Of a stretch of 64,000 nt of DNA, positions 13,404 to 26,339 are shown in pieces (within the stretch, counting starts at the first letter, position 1; every line of letters begins with the position of its first letter). A program made the position numbers and the translations under genes. This DNA is from Anisodus tanguticus (taxonomy: Eukaryota; Streptophyta; Magnoliopsida; Solanales; Solanaceae), in the NCBI GenBank assembly GCA_034509755.1, contig CM067550.1, positions 7,433,001-7,497,000 on the forward strand. Direction: 5' to 3'. The notes below the pieces were generated by a model. That model saw only the letters and a list, made by a program, of their open reading frames with translations. It made no database searches and had not been told where the DNA came from.

Positions 13404-13609
13404 CTCCCTTCGTTTCATTTCAAGTGTCTTACTTTTCTTTTTTTATTGTCGAGTATCTCTTTCTATATGTAGTAAGTTTTGGTATGTTTAAGACCACAAG
13501 ATTTAAATGACTATACACATATTTAATTTAAGACCAAAAGATTTTAAAATCTTTCTTTATTTCTAAAATTGTGTTCAGTTAAACTAAAACACTTAAATTA
13601 AGACGGGAA
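13404..13609. mobile_element. Stowaway-like MITE
   Basis: Left end CTCCCTTCGTTTCATTTCAA and right end TTAAGACGGGAA are inverted copies flanked by TA, as in Tc1/mariner-derived Stowaway elements. About 206 bp, noncoding. Confidence 0.8.
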
Positions 13610-13901
13610 TATATATTTATTTTTTTTACATTGATACGACACAACATAAGAATAGATGGAATTAGAGAAGAAAAAGACGTATTGTCGTTGTTCAACTTTT
13701 ACTTTATTATAATCAAAGTCGCTAAATTATTTTATGTAACAAAAAAGTCACTTCATTTTTTCTAAGTATCACTAAAAGTCAGTAAAGAATTTTTTTACAA
13801 AAAAAAAATACTCAACTTTGCTTAATACTAATGAAATAGAAGCAATAACCACATTTGCATTTAAAAATAAATGACAATATGGAAAGGGAGAGATCGAGTG
13901 A

Positions 13902-13909
13902 ATCAAGTA
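13902..13909. repeat. left 8-bp target duplication (ATCAAGTA)
   Basis: Identical to 21615-21622 and adjacent to the TAGGG terminus. Confidence 0.85.
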
Positions 13910-13952
13910 TAGGGATGACAACGGATAGGATCTGGATCGGATCCTACTAAAT

Positions 13953-14634
13953 ATTATGGAGGTAGTAAAGTCACCAACATAAATGGGAGAAAGACCAACT
14001 GTTTTGGCCATTATAGGAGGAGTAATTCAGCCAAAATAAATGGTGAATTGAGTGCTTGGCATTTCTGTTTTTGACCGTCGAAATTCGATTTTACGGAAAC
14101 TTCGGGGACCAAACGTACATCTTGAAACTTCGGGGACCAAAGCGCACATCTAAAAGAATTTCGGTCCAAATCGTATATCCGAAACTTCGGGATCAAACGG
14201 CGTACTTCACGGCAAAGTTTTCGGCCCAAAAAGATAATATCGAGAAGACCCACGACCCCACGACCCACGACCCGTGACCCGTGAACCCGAACCGGAACCC
14301 GAACCGAACCGGGACCGGACCGGACGGGACGGGCGGGCGGCGGCGGCACGCGTGTGGTCTTTCCTCGAACCGAAGCACATCTAGGTCCTCCCTCCTTTAA
14401 ACACATGGGATACCCCTTGGGGTCCCAAACCCCAAACCAATTTCGAATCTTATATACATAACAATTCTTTCTTCCTCTACCGATGAGGGAGAATTACACA
14501 CAATACCACACTTTCCATGCTTCAAACACCTTACTTCGTGAACCAATATCTCTTTCATTTCTCAATGAAATTTGATGATTCTTGGCCCTACGGTTATCTA
14601 CGTACTTAGTAGATCATACGCATGTGTGAAGAAC
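13953..14634 (-). repeat. left direct repeat (3' LTR)
   Basis: Nearly identical to 19323-19991 apart from small indels. Contains a GC-rich stretch of CCCGAACCGG motifs at 14230-14345 and a minus-strand TATATAAG box at about 14448-14455. Confidence 0.8.
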
Positions 14635-14639
14635 CGGAT

Positions 14640-17600
14640 TCTCCAACATACGTTACACTAGTGTTTAAGCCGTTAAAGTTGGTCGGTCGCAACTCCCGCC
14701 AAAGGCAAATTTCCAACAATCCCTCTTGAAAGAGATTTTGGCGCACTCACATGGTGTCTTTTCATTTCCAAACAATATTTCAAAGCGGACCGATGTTGCA
14801 TAAGGAGAGGTAGCCTCGGCTTTGAACCTTCCATAGTTGAATACCATCGGACTTACTTACCGCGCGGTGAACGTGATGTCTTGAACCGTCGGTGTTTAGT
14901 GTAAGCCAAGACAACGGTACCAACACAACAAATTCCCTTACTCTCTTCTTCGTAATATTTTATCCATTTTGTCCATGGACAACGTCTTGGATTCTTAAGT
15001 GCGTTCAATTTGAGGCGGCCCGTCCTCGCACTTAAATAGGTGGTCTCCTACAAGGTATCCCGATATACCCCACTTCACAAGTGTTAGGAACCATTAAAAG
15101 TTTCTCAAAGACCTAACCTCAATCTGTTGAGGATCATTACGAGTTTTGAAAACTTAACCTTTACCCATACCTGCAGATAGCACTTAACGTCTATCGCGGG
15201 AACGGCTTTGGATTTGGTGTTTCTTTTCGTAAATCACTATCCGAAGTGCTCATGCTTCCACCGAAGCGATCAAGCGAACCTTTACAACTTAGTTTTCCCA
15301 TTGAACGAAATTACCGGGATCTCAGGTTCGTAAGGTTGGGTTTCCACCGTATTGGTCCGTATATTTTGGGTTTTAAGCCCATTCCCCTAGACAACAGGCG
15401 AGAACACTTGATCTCCGGGTAGTCCCTAGTTTGTAAACAAGGAAGTGACACCGTGATGATCAAGCGCCATACGGTCTTATGTCTCCGACGGATCCCGACG
15501 AGATATGTCCAGACGCCGTCATCCGTGTCCTTCCTAAAGCCGACCGGCTAGCCACGGTGTAGAACTGTCGAAGGCACGGGTTTCTCCCAATAAGGGACGT
15601 CCTCTAATGAGTCGTGAAGTTACTCAACTTCTTTCATGCTTTGTATAAAGCGATAAACTCCGATACCATCATGAATCGGTCGATGCAAGTTTGCTTAGAG
15701 GATTTTCCAAGAACCACCATACACATTTACTTGTGGCTTTGGTGTTCTTCGATCCGATGTCCGATTTGCATCACCGTGTTCTCTCGTAACCGCTGGACAT
15801 CCGAATACTATAATCCGTAGATAAGTGAATAATTCGATATCGTCATATCCGACTTAACGCCTTCTATTGATCATGTATTAAGATCATCGCTGAACCTTAG
15901 TTCAACCGATCTCGTTTGTTGGACGATACCAGTCGGTTGTAGTGTGTACAATACATTGAACTACACGTGACCCGAGCATATCGCTCCTTGTCTATGGGTG
16001 CACCATGATTCCAATCGTTCTATGATTCATATCCATTGGTGGCTTCAACGAGACTGTCAACTATCGACCGTCCGTTAGATGTCTTAGAAATCCAATTCCT
16101 AAGATGTCATCTCGTGATACTCATATCTTTCATATCGAGACTTTGTTTCAATATGATTTTCACTCTAAGACCGTTGGTTTTCCAACTTGTTGGCTTTCTA
16201 ACTTCGAGTCAATGTTTCGTGATCGGATTCATTGTTTCGTTTTATCCGAGACTTTCAGACCAAAATGTTAACATTTCGTGGACCAAAATGAAAGTTCGGA
16301 AGAAGCCCAACAGTTCAAAGAAACCAATTTCGATCCTCTTCTTCCAACTCTCCGGTTTGGACGGTGTTTCAACACCCATGCCATGTAAGATTACAATGGC
16401 CCCGGATGTGAAGCTACTCACGTGGGAGCACTTTTTATAACCCAAAGGTTCTTTTCCGGAGGAAGATTAACTATTACACACGTATGGTTCTATATATAGA
16501 ATCTATTTCTCCCTTTAGCTTCTTTCCAAAGCGCGCTTTTGGAGATAACAATTATTTGTTAATTGTCCATGGTTCGTTCTCAACCATACAAGCTAGAAGG
16601 ATCTGGAACAAGTCTTTGTCCCCTCTTTGCTCCGTCTTGGTTCAACATCTAGAATCCCTAAGTTCTGCATAGATCCGGAATATTAAGTTCCGGATAGACA
16701 AGAACTTTCGAGTCATGAAGATACGGAACGTCTAGTTCGGACGGTCGAGCCCTCGCGGGTTCTTGTTAACCTTGAGCAATTACTCCTTTTTCCTATTTCA
16801 AGGAAAGTTATCTTCAATTAATTCAAAGATTCTTTGACGCCAAGAGGCGATCAACACTATCGTTATTTGCGGATCCGGTGGATATGCAATCTACGATCTT
16901 AGGTACAACTTGACATGTTTCAAGTATTCCAACTTTTACCAAGCCACCCCACATAATTTGGGCGTACGACTTTGCGCTTGGCTAACACCGTTGGACCTGA
17001 AGTGAGAAATGAGCGATCGTTTAATGAACGATGCTTCACATTCTCCTCTATCACTACGAATTTCTCAATTCGTAGGCTTAGTTGATATTCAACTTCGCTT
17101 TGTAGCGCTTATCCGCTTCAACAACTTCATCTTTGCTTTTCAACAAACAAAGGATTCCATACGTTGTACCATCATCAATGAAGATCACAACGTACTTGTC
17201 TCCCCCTCTATTTTGTATAAACTTCAAATCACCCAATTAGGTGTGACTAAGTTCTAGAGGAGCGGTGCTTCTTTCGCTATTCCCTTGACGGAATTTGGAA
17301 AGGTGATTTTGCCTCTTCATCTACCTCACATTTATTTTGAGGGTTTATGTCGACAGAAGGCAACAATCTCAACATCGTTAGCTTTTGAATGACTTGCTAT
17401 TTAACGTGTCTTAATCTATGATGGCATAGATGCACGGATTACAAATATATCATTCATTTGGCTACAGACATACTGCACCATTCTTAGTTATTACAGACCT
17501 GTTGGACTAGTCTCAAACCAAACTTGACCAACAACGGCGTCCCTTAAACCAAGTTAGGGACATGTATCACATCATCTTAGAGTGATCTCATTCCCTGAAG

Positions 17601-19000
17601 TCCTATTGAGGACAACCTCTCCAACCCCTTCTACTTTAGAGGTGGTGTTGCTTCACATGAACAACCTCTTACCCGTGGTTAGGGCGTAACCGGATCATAT
17701 GTGATCCAGATATTTTGGCCCACTCCAGTTGCTTTGGCAGACTGAGTGTCCAATTTCTTTTCTGCCTTTTCTTTAGGCCTTCGAGATCATTTAAGACACG
17801 GAAAGCGTGGCCCACCTTACTAGGTGTCCATTATTTTTCCTATGAAATGAATTTTTGCCCTACTCCGGTCGCCGAGAGGCTTTATATGACTAAGTGTCCA
17901 ATATCATCATATCAAAGGAATTTTGGCCCACTCCCGGTCACCCGGAGGCTTTGTATGATCGAGTGTCCAATATCATCCTATCAAAGGAATTTTGGCCCAC
18001 TCTAGTCGCCCGGAGGCTTTGTATGACCGAGTGTCCAATATCATCCTATGAAGGATCTTCGTCAAATAGTATGACAAAGCTCAACGTCTTTAGCTTTTAG
18101 ACTTCTTCCGTTATGATTGGTGCCCCGATAATTCTTGGCGCTTACTTAAGAGTGGTAACAATTTTCGCACGTCGGTGGATCTTTCTCACTCGTATGTGCG
18201 AACATACTTTACACACTTTTAATAATTACACTTAAAAGAATGGATCTTTTTAAGTCGTTTACAAAATCCAATTTTTAAACGGAAAAGAAGATGAGATTAA
18301 ACTTCTGATTTGTTAAAGCATAAGGAATATAAATTATTTTCATATTCCTCCTTACTTTAATCCATTTTTAATCAGACATAATTTAATCTCTATTCTTGAC
18401 AAGTAAGAAAAATACTTATCATTTAATCCTTATTCTTGACAAGTAAGAAAAATACTTATCCCAATTTCGGATTCTGGCTCACTTCAGTCACTTCATCAGA
18501 CTGAGTGTCCATTTCCTTCTCACCATTATTCGGATCCTTTGTCTGGGACAGATATAGGCCTTCGCTACAAGATAGAATAACATCTTCACTCTTCTCCTCT
18601 TGTCCCAGTTGACATCCTTAGGCTCTCGTGAGCGCTTGTTCCCACCAGTCTTGGTAGCGGTGACACCATGAACACGTTCATCATCATCACTCTCTTCTAC
18701 CAAAAAACCATTGCCATATCCAGATTTGGTCACACAACTTTTGACCGACATCTTTCGAACACTAATAGTAATACAATACAAATATTGTCTTAAGTTGTTG
18801 GGAGATTTTGCTCTATGGTACTTTATAAAGCAGTACGGAAAGTATTTAACTATTACAAGTATTCGAAAGGATAAACAAAGAATATAATATTTTCGACTAG
18901 AAATCTGAAAATTACAATATAATAACAAAACTGAAATTACGATTTTGTTGAAGACTGAAAAATGGAAAGCGGTTTATCCGAGTCGAGTGTGGCACTCGTC
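14640..19000 (-). pseudogene. degraded copia gag-pol
   Basis: Read on the minus strand, an integrase core is visible at about 17255-17095 (GGDKYVVIFIDD then LLKSKDEVVEA). Its downstream IVDCISTGSANNDS block lies near 16890-16830. An RNase H stretch at about 15740-15600 includes SWKS.KQTCI and SEFIALYKA. The order integrase, then RNase H with falling coordinate, fixes the orientation. RT between them is too decayed to trace. The proximal minus-strand reading at 18928-18488 has charged residues but was not recognised. Many stops and indels make it non-coding today. Confidence 0.7.
17855..18056. repeat. three tandem ~63-bp units in the copia gag region
   Basis: The unit includes TTTTGGCCCACTC, GGAGGCTTTGTATGA and GAGTGTCCAATATCAT. 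It recurs at about 17855, 17918 and 17985, with a weaker related copy at 17710. On the minus strand each unit contains a YWTLGHTK-like stretch resembling part of a CCHC zinc knuckle, so it may be a duplicated nucleocapsid segment. Confidence 0.7.
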
Positions 19001-19322
19001 CTTAAGACAATATTGCCCCGTATGTATCCTTTATACATCCTGGACAATTTGTCTCCCAAGATAAAACAAAGCAATGGAACCCTTGAGCAAAGGAAACTCA
19101 AGAGCTACCGTGAAGAATATTGAGTAACGAAATGATGCTTGGAAGTTGTAGGAAGAAAACTATTTCGGTTGTGTATTTTCGTGCAATCGTTTTTTCGCAT
19201 CTGTTTCTGTATTTTCGTGCATATGTCTTAGTGCTCAACAATGGTGTAATGGGGTGTTTATATAGGAGAGGGAGGGGTTGTTTATCTTACTGAAGCGCCT
19301 CCATAATAGCCAAATAATGGCC

Positions 19323-19991
19323 ATTATGGAGGTAGTAAAGTCACCAACATAAATGGGAGAAAGACCAACTGTTTTGGCCATTATAGGAGGAGTAATTCAG
19401 CCAAAATAAATGGCTGAATTGAGTGCTTGGCATTTCTGTTTTTGACCGTCGAAATTCTGATTTTCGGAAACTTCGGGGACCAAATCGTACATCTTGAAAC
19501 TTCGGGGACCAAAGCGCACATCTAAAAGAATTTCGGTCCAAATCGTATATCCGAAACTTCGGGATCAAAGCTGTACTTCCGGCAAAGTTTTCTCGGCCCA
19601 AAAAGATAATATCGAAGACCCGGCGGCCCATTCACGACCGTGACCCGTGAACCGGAACCGGAACGGAACCGGACCGAACCGGACGGGACGGGCGGGCGGC
19701 GGCGGCGCGCGTGTGGTCTTTCCTCGAACCGAAGCACATCTAGGTCCTCCCTCCTTTAAACACATGGGATACCTCTTGGGGTCCCAAACCCCAAACCAAT
19801 TTCGAATCTTATATACACAACAATTCTTTCTTCCTCTACCGATGAGGGAGAATTACACACAATACCACACTTTCCATGCTTCAAACACCTTACTTCGTGA
19901 ACCAATATCTCTTTCATTTCTCAATGAAATTTGACGATTCTTGGCCCTACGGTTATCTACGTACTTAGTAGATCATGCATGTGTAAAGAAC
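19323..19991 (-). repeat. right direct repeat (5' LTR)
   Basis: Copy of 13953-14634 by direct reading. The adjoining interior at about 19260 has a minus-strand TATATAAA box and a short hairpin (CCTCCATAAT / ATTATGGAGG) at 19285-19332. Confidence 0.8.
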
Positions 19992-21614
19992 ACTAAATCC
20001 AGATTCGGATCCGTTTTTCATATCTAAATCCAGATTCATCGAGTTCATAAAAATCAGATCCAAATCTAGATCCATTGGATACACCGGGTCCACGGATCGG
20101 ATCTAGATCCACACGTGAAAAAAATTCTAGATCATCACACTCGTATATATATAAAGTGAAGTGAACCATAATAGTGATAACTGATTCATGATTGACAGAA
20201 TGAGAAATAAGCTAGCAAATTGGAAAGTTCTTTTTCTCAATATGGCTGGAAGGGTCACACTGCCACTGGTTGAAGTTTTAGCATCATAAGAATGACACCA
20301 TTCTACAACAATCACAAGAATGACACCATTAGAATGTTCATTCAATCAACCTACACAAACGATGCAACTACAAAGGTCTTGAAATTAAATTCTACAACAA
20401 TGTTCTTTAAAATGCCAGCAACATCTTCTATAACCTTCTGCCAAACTTCATAAACAGTCTTCGAAGTCACTAGTTTCAACATCATCAACATCTTAAAATA
20501 ACAAAGAAACAATCATATTAAAAAGAGATAACTAAAAAATTCATCTCAATAAATATTTGAAGTATCATTACTTAGAAGAAAATATTTGAATACATTACTT
20601 AACCACATAACAGAGAAGTATCATGCATATTGTAGTTCAATTAAACAGTGAATTTAAATGAACTGGACATTGGCCACAATAACGCAAAAATAAAAAAATT
20701 CCAGTAGATAAATAAGACAACAATTTTGACAAAAAGAAATGAAAATTTTCTAGTAACTCTTCTAGTACCAATTCAAATCAATAACTCTTCTAGTACCAAT
20801 CCAAATCAATAACTCTTCTAGCACCAATTCAAATAAGACAACAGTAACGCAAAATATGAAAATTTTCCATTTTACCAAATTAGCAAAAGAATACTGAAAG
20901 CAAAATTAACATATTTTACCAAATTAGCAAGAAAATACTGAAGTAAAATTTCAACTTCGATCGATGGAGTTTCAAGAATAACTAGATCGTTGCTTGCATG
21001 CCCTATATCACTGGCGTTTTCAACACATGAACTTGAAGACTCGAAAAGAACACTATCAGTTTTCTGATCAAGCCAAAACAAACGAATTGTAAATAAAAAA
21101 ATAAAAATTGAACTCATCGTTTAATATATGGCAGAAAGTCACGCAAATGTGTTGGGATTCGGTCCTTTATGGCAAAAAGTCACCCGCGAAAGTCAAGCAG
21201 ATGGCTACGCAGATCAAGCCATGACAACGGCTAGGGTTTGAGTCTTACAAGATGTTAAACGAAGTGAGCTCTTTTCCCTCTTTCGTCGGCTTAAAGACAC
21301 GCATATGGGCTGGGCTTCGGTCCTTCATGGGCTAGGCTTCGGTCCTTTATGGACTTGGGCCTGGCCGAGAAAACTAAAGGAACTCGCAAAGAACACTAGG
21401 TTATGGATGTATAATGTATTTAATAAAAAATGAATCCACAGGTCGGATCTGGACCGGATCTAGATCTCAAATACAAGATCCAGATCCGATCCGTCATAAA
21501 TGGATCCGGGTCGGATCCGGATCCGTCTGGTCCAAATTTTGAAGATCCATATCCTATAAAACGGATCTGGATCCATCGGATCCGGATCGGGTCTAGGATC
21601 CACTGCCATCTCTA

Positions 21615-21622
21615 ATCAAGTA
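21615..21622. repeat. right 8-bp target duplication (ATCAAGTA)
   Basis: Matches 13902-13909 exactly. Confidence 0.85.
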
Positions 21623-22397
21623 GGTTTCAGAGTTGCTACATCATACAATTTCTGCAGAATTAAACAGAGCAACATTTCCAAAAAGGATGGAATTATTTAG
21701 TGTAGGATTTTGTTGGATACAAAGCATATAAGTAAGGCACAACGGAAGTTTAAAATTTTGCCATAATACAGATTGTCTCTAGGACATAAATATACTTTCA
21801 TTTAGTACGTACAAGGCCAAGAATTTATAGAGCTTCTTGATGCATCAGTCAGCCATACAAGGATTTGAGAATTTAGTGCACAAAATAAAGAAAAATAGCC
21901 AAAGTAGTGCATGTGGGGTGCAGCCATGAATACAATTAATCCAAGCCAAATCTTCTATTTCCATTCATAAAAGTCATGACAGAGCACTGTACATCAAATG
22001 AACAAGTTAAATTCATGTTTCATAAACTTGAATCTAATATATAATGGGCCAAATACATACATGCCCTCTAAACTGTTCTGACTGGCGGGCCGGGATCGGC
22101 GGGATCTTCCGATGTCCTGTCCCGTTCCCGGTCCAGTCGGAAAAGGGGATCGGTATTATCGGGGTCGGGGCGGGATCAGGTTTTTTTTCCATTTAATTTA
22201 AAAAATAATATATATAGAAACACCTTAATAATTGAACAAGATAGTGTAATAAAAACATCTCAAGACTGTTTTTGTGCCTCTTATATTATTTAATAAAAAT
22301 GTAATTTTTTTTGTAATACAATTGTCAAAATTGCAACATTGTGGTGCTGAAAAGTTGCAAATAACATAGTAAAATTGCAATTAAAAAATTACATATT

Positions 22398-25300
22398 TTA
22401 AAACACATTTTCTAGTTTCTTTATAATTTCTTGTGGTTCTTCGGTTGGAATTGATATTTGTTGGTCAAATTGCTCGACGTCGCTTCCACCTCCGTCGGAT
22501 AAGATGTCGTTGTAGTTTTCGTCTTCATCTTCGTTGATCTCCGGTTGACCGCACCTTCTCTGCTCCGCTCTTATCCAATCTTTGAATAATACTGCAATCT
22601 CCAAGTTGTCTCCCGCTAATGAGTGTATGTGCTCTCCTATTTTAAATCTGCCGACAGAAAAAATGTTTTCAGACGCTGTTGATGACGCTTGAGTGTTCAA
22701 CACATCTCGGGCCATCTTTGACAGTGTCGGAAATGTCTTCTTATTCTCCCTCCAATATTTCAGCAAGTCTTCACGTTTTTCTTCATTGAGAACTGCTTGA
22801 TACGGTACAACACTCTGCAAAATAAAAACATCAAACTCGCTAACTTGGTTAGTAGTGGTACCACTAGAGATGGCAATGGATCCTGGACCCGGTCCGAATC
22901 CGGTGGATCCAGATCCGTTTTATAGGATATGGATCTTCAAATTTTGGACCCGACGGATACGGATCGGACCCGGATCCATTTCTGACGGATCGGATCTGGA
23001 TCTGGATCTTGTATTTGAAATCCGTATCCGGTCCAGATCCGACCCGTGGATCCGTTTTTTATTAAATATATTCATATTCTATAATGTAATTTTATAAGTA
23101 TTTTCTTAAAATTGTTAAGCACATTAAAGCAAGTTTAATTTATCCCCGCGTTAACTCAAAAACCCAAAAATAAAAAGGTAACTTCGATAATAAAATCAAT
23201 GTTATATTAGTGAATGACTAACATCTCCATTGACAAGTAGTTAAAATTATATTCACTTCATTTGTGAAGATTCCAAGCACATGCAAGTTCTGCATTGTGG
23301 AAATACTAGTCAGCATTTTTCATAACTATTGTCATTGTCCAACGTTTTTAATTAATAGCTCACAATCAAAATGAGACAACGAACAAAATATCTCATATAA
23401 ACATTTCAAAATTGAAACACAGTAAACTGTTAGCTAAGTAAAAATCGTTTGTCAGTTTAAAAAAAAAATCTTAGCAAGGCAATTTTTTTTACATGTAGAT
23501 CCAGATCCGATCCGTGGACCCGGTAGATCCGATGGATCCGGATTTGGATCTGATTTTTATGGACCCGATGAATCTGGATCCGGATCTGTATTCAAGTATA
23601 AAAACGGATCTGGATCTGGATCTAGTAGGATCCGGTCCAGATCCGATCCGTTGCCATCCCTAGGTACCACTATACATTCTATGTCTAAGGATTTCAATAC
23701 TACCCGCAGAAACGGCATGTCTTTTTTGAGTTGTGTTGAAGAAGAAGAAGATGGTATGGAAGCCGGTTGGTTGCTAGTACTTTCTTGTTGGTATGCATAT
23801 ATACTTTTTTGCATTCATCTTGTATGCTAGACAACACTTCTTCTTTAGTTTGTTCAATAGGTGGTGGGTCATTTGGATTTTTTGGAGTTGGAGGTGGAAG
23901 TACTGCTATACAATCATTAATAGTTTCAATTAATGTTTTACAACCGTCTATTTTAATAATCGGATTTAATACAGCACCAATAATATAAATAGTGAGAATA
24001 GGAATAAAATATTTTTTTATTTGATAAATATTTTTAATAGGTGCCTTATAAGTAGGTTTTTTCATATATTCACTAAGTAATAAAAATATTAGAGCTATAT
24101 AAAACAACATAGTAGAAATAGTAGGATAATATATACCGGAAAATTCTTTTGTAGATGAAAAAATTTCTCTAGAAATGCAATAAGTTCTGAAATTTTTTTC
24201 CAATTGTTATCTACAACCATATCAATTGGATTTCAATTATGGGCGTTAAAAAATAAAGTTATAGGTCTTCTATAATCATAAGCAACAAGTAGTTGTTCGT
24301 ATAAAGAATTTCACCTAGTCGCTACTTCTTCGAAATTTTTCTATAAGGTAATCCGCAATCGTGACAAGTTTTTTTATATTCTTTTTTCATTGTATTCTAT
24401 TACTTCTAAAAATAAAGTTTATAACAAATTGTATTTTATTAAGAATGTCTACAAAAAGTGTTAGACCATCCTTTACAACTAAGTTATAAATATGACACGC
24501 ACATTTTATATGAAAATGATTTGAAAAAGATTTAAAAGATCTTTTAAAATTCTAATAGCATAATTATTAGAAGAGGCATTATCTAATGTAATAGTCATAA
24601 TTTTATCAGTTATGCCATAATAATCGCAAACTAAATAAATATTTTCTGAAATAAAAGTACTAGTGTGCCTATCATCTATATATATATACGCTAATACGTT
24701 TTTGCATAGATCATTTATAATATATCCAATGACATGTTACCGTTAAATAATCATGGTCGTTAGTACTACGGCCTATATCAGACGTGATAGATATTTTATC
24801 AGAAAACTGATATAAGGAATAACGTAAATACTGTTGATATTCATGTGCAAATTTAAATACATCTCTCCTAACAGTTGATCTAGAAAAATCGTTAAAAGCA
24901 GGATTATACATATCTCTAATGTAATGAATAAAACCATGAGATGAATGAAATGAAAAAGGCAAACCCTTCACAGCAACTAATTTTGTTATTGCTTCTCTAT
25001 CTCTATGTTTATCGTATTTATGGCCTACAATTCCCCTCGTCATAGGGTTAATTTGACCATGTACTTAGTCCGAGATAGTATGTGAACCTTGTCCCGACTG
25101 AGAGGGCATTGGCGCACCCAATTTTTCAGCCAGGTATTGGTCTCACCTAGCTTTGTGATAGTTTTGTACGTATCTCAATAAACCTCACGTCCCACCCTGA
25201 CCTTTTCACATTTTAAATTTATAAATATTTTTACAAATTTCACATCTAACTACTTGATTCTCTTCGTCCCTATAAAAAAATCCATGCATCTGATTTTAAT

Positions 25301-25646
25301 TTTCATTTTATTGGGCCTCGTCTCATACTAGGGGGAATAGGAGGCGTTCCGATTAGAGGTGCACTAGTGGGTGTGTCATCTAGATTAGTCGGTGTATCAT
25401 CTGGATTAGTCGGTGTGTCATCTAGATTAGTCGGTGTGTCATCTAGATTATCTTCTAAATTAAAGTCTTGTTGAGTTGCAGAAAATATCTCCTCGTCTAA
25501 ATCTAATAGTATTTTAGGAAAAAATAATTTTCAAGCAAATCATCATGTCTAAGAATATGATGACTAGAAGAAGTACCCCTTCCCTTGTTACCCCTACTAG
25601 AAAAAGCCTTACCCTTACCCTTAAACATATCTCTAAATCCTTCCAT
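22398..25646 (-). pseudogene. hAT transposase pseudogene (BED finger, dimerisation domain)
   Basis: Begins MEGFRDMFKGKG at 25646 and ends near 22400, matching the plus-strand relative at 28166-30582 along its length. The best-preserved part, 22820-22398, is the C-terminal hAT dimerisation domain with FPTLSKMARDVLNTQASS and ENIFSVGRF. The 25043-24711 part matches the region ISITSDIGRSTN. The BED zinc-finger region near 25290-25170 and the central part contain stops and frameshifts. An 800-bp hAT insertion sits between the main body and the C-terminal exon, probably within an intron that ends with AG at about 22815. A transposase would cut and move hAT DNA; this one cannot be made. Confidence 0.85.
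22865..23662. mobile_element. small hAT element (GGATCC-rich ends) inside hAT copy 1
   Basis: Starts TAGAGATGGCAATGGATC and ends GATCCGTTGCCATCCCTA. GGTACCAC flanks both sides (22857-22864 and 23663-23670). Both subterminal regions are dense in GGATC motifs (22880-23060, 23498-23650). The middle is AT-rich and noncoding. Same family as 13910-21614. Confidence 0.9.
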
Positions 25647-26339
25647 TTTAATTATATGCTAATAAATAATTAAAGATAATGAAATTAAGTGCGCTAATTA
25701 AAATAAAGAAATAATAATAATTTAATGAAGGAATGAATGTACCAAACACCGACGTAACGTCGACGTGTAATCGAGAGGTTGAAAATTAAAACTTTGCTCG
25801 ATGGATGATCATCAAGCTAGTTGCCAACTTCACTCCCAAATGAATAAATAAAATTGAATATTTAGTAGACAATGTACACTTGTAGAGAGATAGATTGAGA
25901 GATTAGAGAGATTGTAGGAATATTTGTGAGAAAGATGAAGAGAAAATGAGGTATCTATAATTGAAAATTGGGTTAAAGTATAAATATAATAACTTATGGG
26001 TTAAAAATAAATATTAAGAGGGTAAGGGGGGTTGGGGGAAGGGGGGGGGGAGGCCAAAAATGGATGTTGCATAACGGTCAAAATATAAAATGGCCGTTGT
26101 GCAACAGTTATTTTGTGGAAAGGGGAGGGGATCGGGCGGGACAGGGGGCGGGATCGGGGCGGGACGGGGCTATCGGGACTGGGGCGGGACGGGCCGGGGG
26201 GGGGCCTAGCCAGATCCCGTCCCAGTTAGAATTCTATTACCTATATTTTTTTTTAAGCGGAGTAGGGGCGGAGTCGAGGCAGGGTCAGGTCGGGATCGGG
26301 CCGACCCGCCCAGTTGGCGTTGGCCAGCCTTAGTCTAGT

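Larger units (their letters stand above)
13953..19991 (-). mobile_element. copia LTR retrotransposon nested in the hAT element
   Basis: Two direct repeats (13953-14634 and 19323-19991) flank a 4.7-kb interior with copia domains on the minus strand. ACTAAAT lies directly outside both ends (13946-13952 and 19992-19998). Removing the insert restores the hAT subterminal sequence seen intact at 23630-23580, so the target site is well defined. No clear tRNA primer site was seen next to the right repeat. Some LTR-like sequence, TGTTGGAA preceded by GAGGGAT on the minus strand, lies just inside the left repeat at about 14718, so the exact LTR limits are uncertain. Confidence 0.8.
13910..21614. mobile_element. 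hAT-type non-autonomous element split by a copia insertion
   Basis: The element starts TAGGGATGACAACGGAT and ends ATCCACTGCCATCTCTA, an inverted pair. The 8 bases ATCAAGTA occur immediately outside both ends (13902-13909 and 21615-21622), the 8-bp duplication of hAT elements. Subterminal regions (13920-13945, 19998-20115, 21440-21605) are rich in GGATCCGGATC-type motifs, the same as the smaller copy at 22865. The sequence jumps from 13952 to 19992 because a copia element landed in the left subterminal repeat. The part from 20130 to 21430 has no convincing coding sequence. Confidence 0.85.
22078..26331 (-). mobile_element. hAT transposon copy 1, transposase on minus strand
   Basis: Ends are GC-rich with GGCGGGCCGGGATCGG at the left and the inverted GCCGACCCGCCCAGTTGG at the right, outermost TGGCCAGCCTT. 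The same terminal style occurs in the element at 27476-30988, and the two transposases are clearly related. No exact 8-bp duplication was found, so limits are approximate to a few bases. Confidence 0.75.

Noticed and set aside
14011..14406. Arg/Pro/Val-rich minus-strand frame and its twin at 19565-19765
   Set aside because: They lie in the GC-rich part of both LTR copies and are not conserved in length; composition explains them.
22855..23097. Asp/Pro/Gly-repeat frame (also 21430-21615, 23557-23814)
   Set aside because: Reads the GGATCC-rich subterminal repeats of the hAT family.
26064..26333. Gly/Arg-rich frame
   Set aside because: Translation of the GGGACGGG terminal repeats of hAT copy 1; the same happens at 27452-27852 and 30786-31062.
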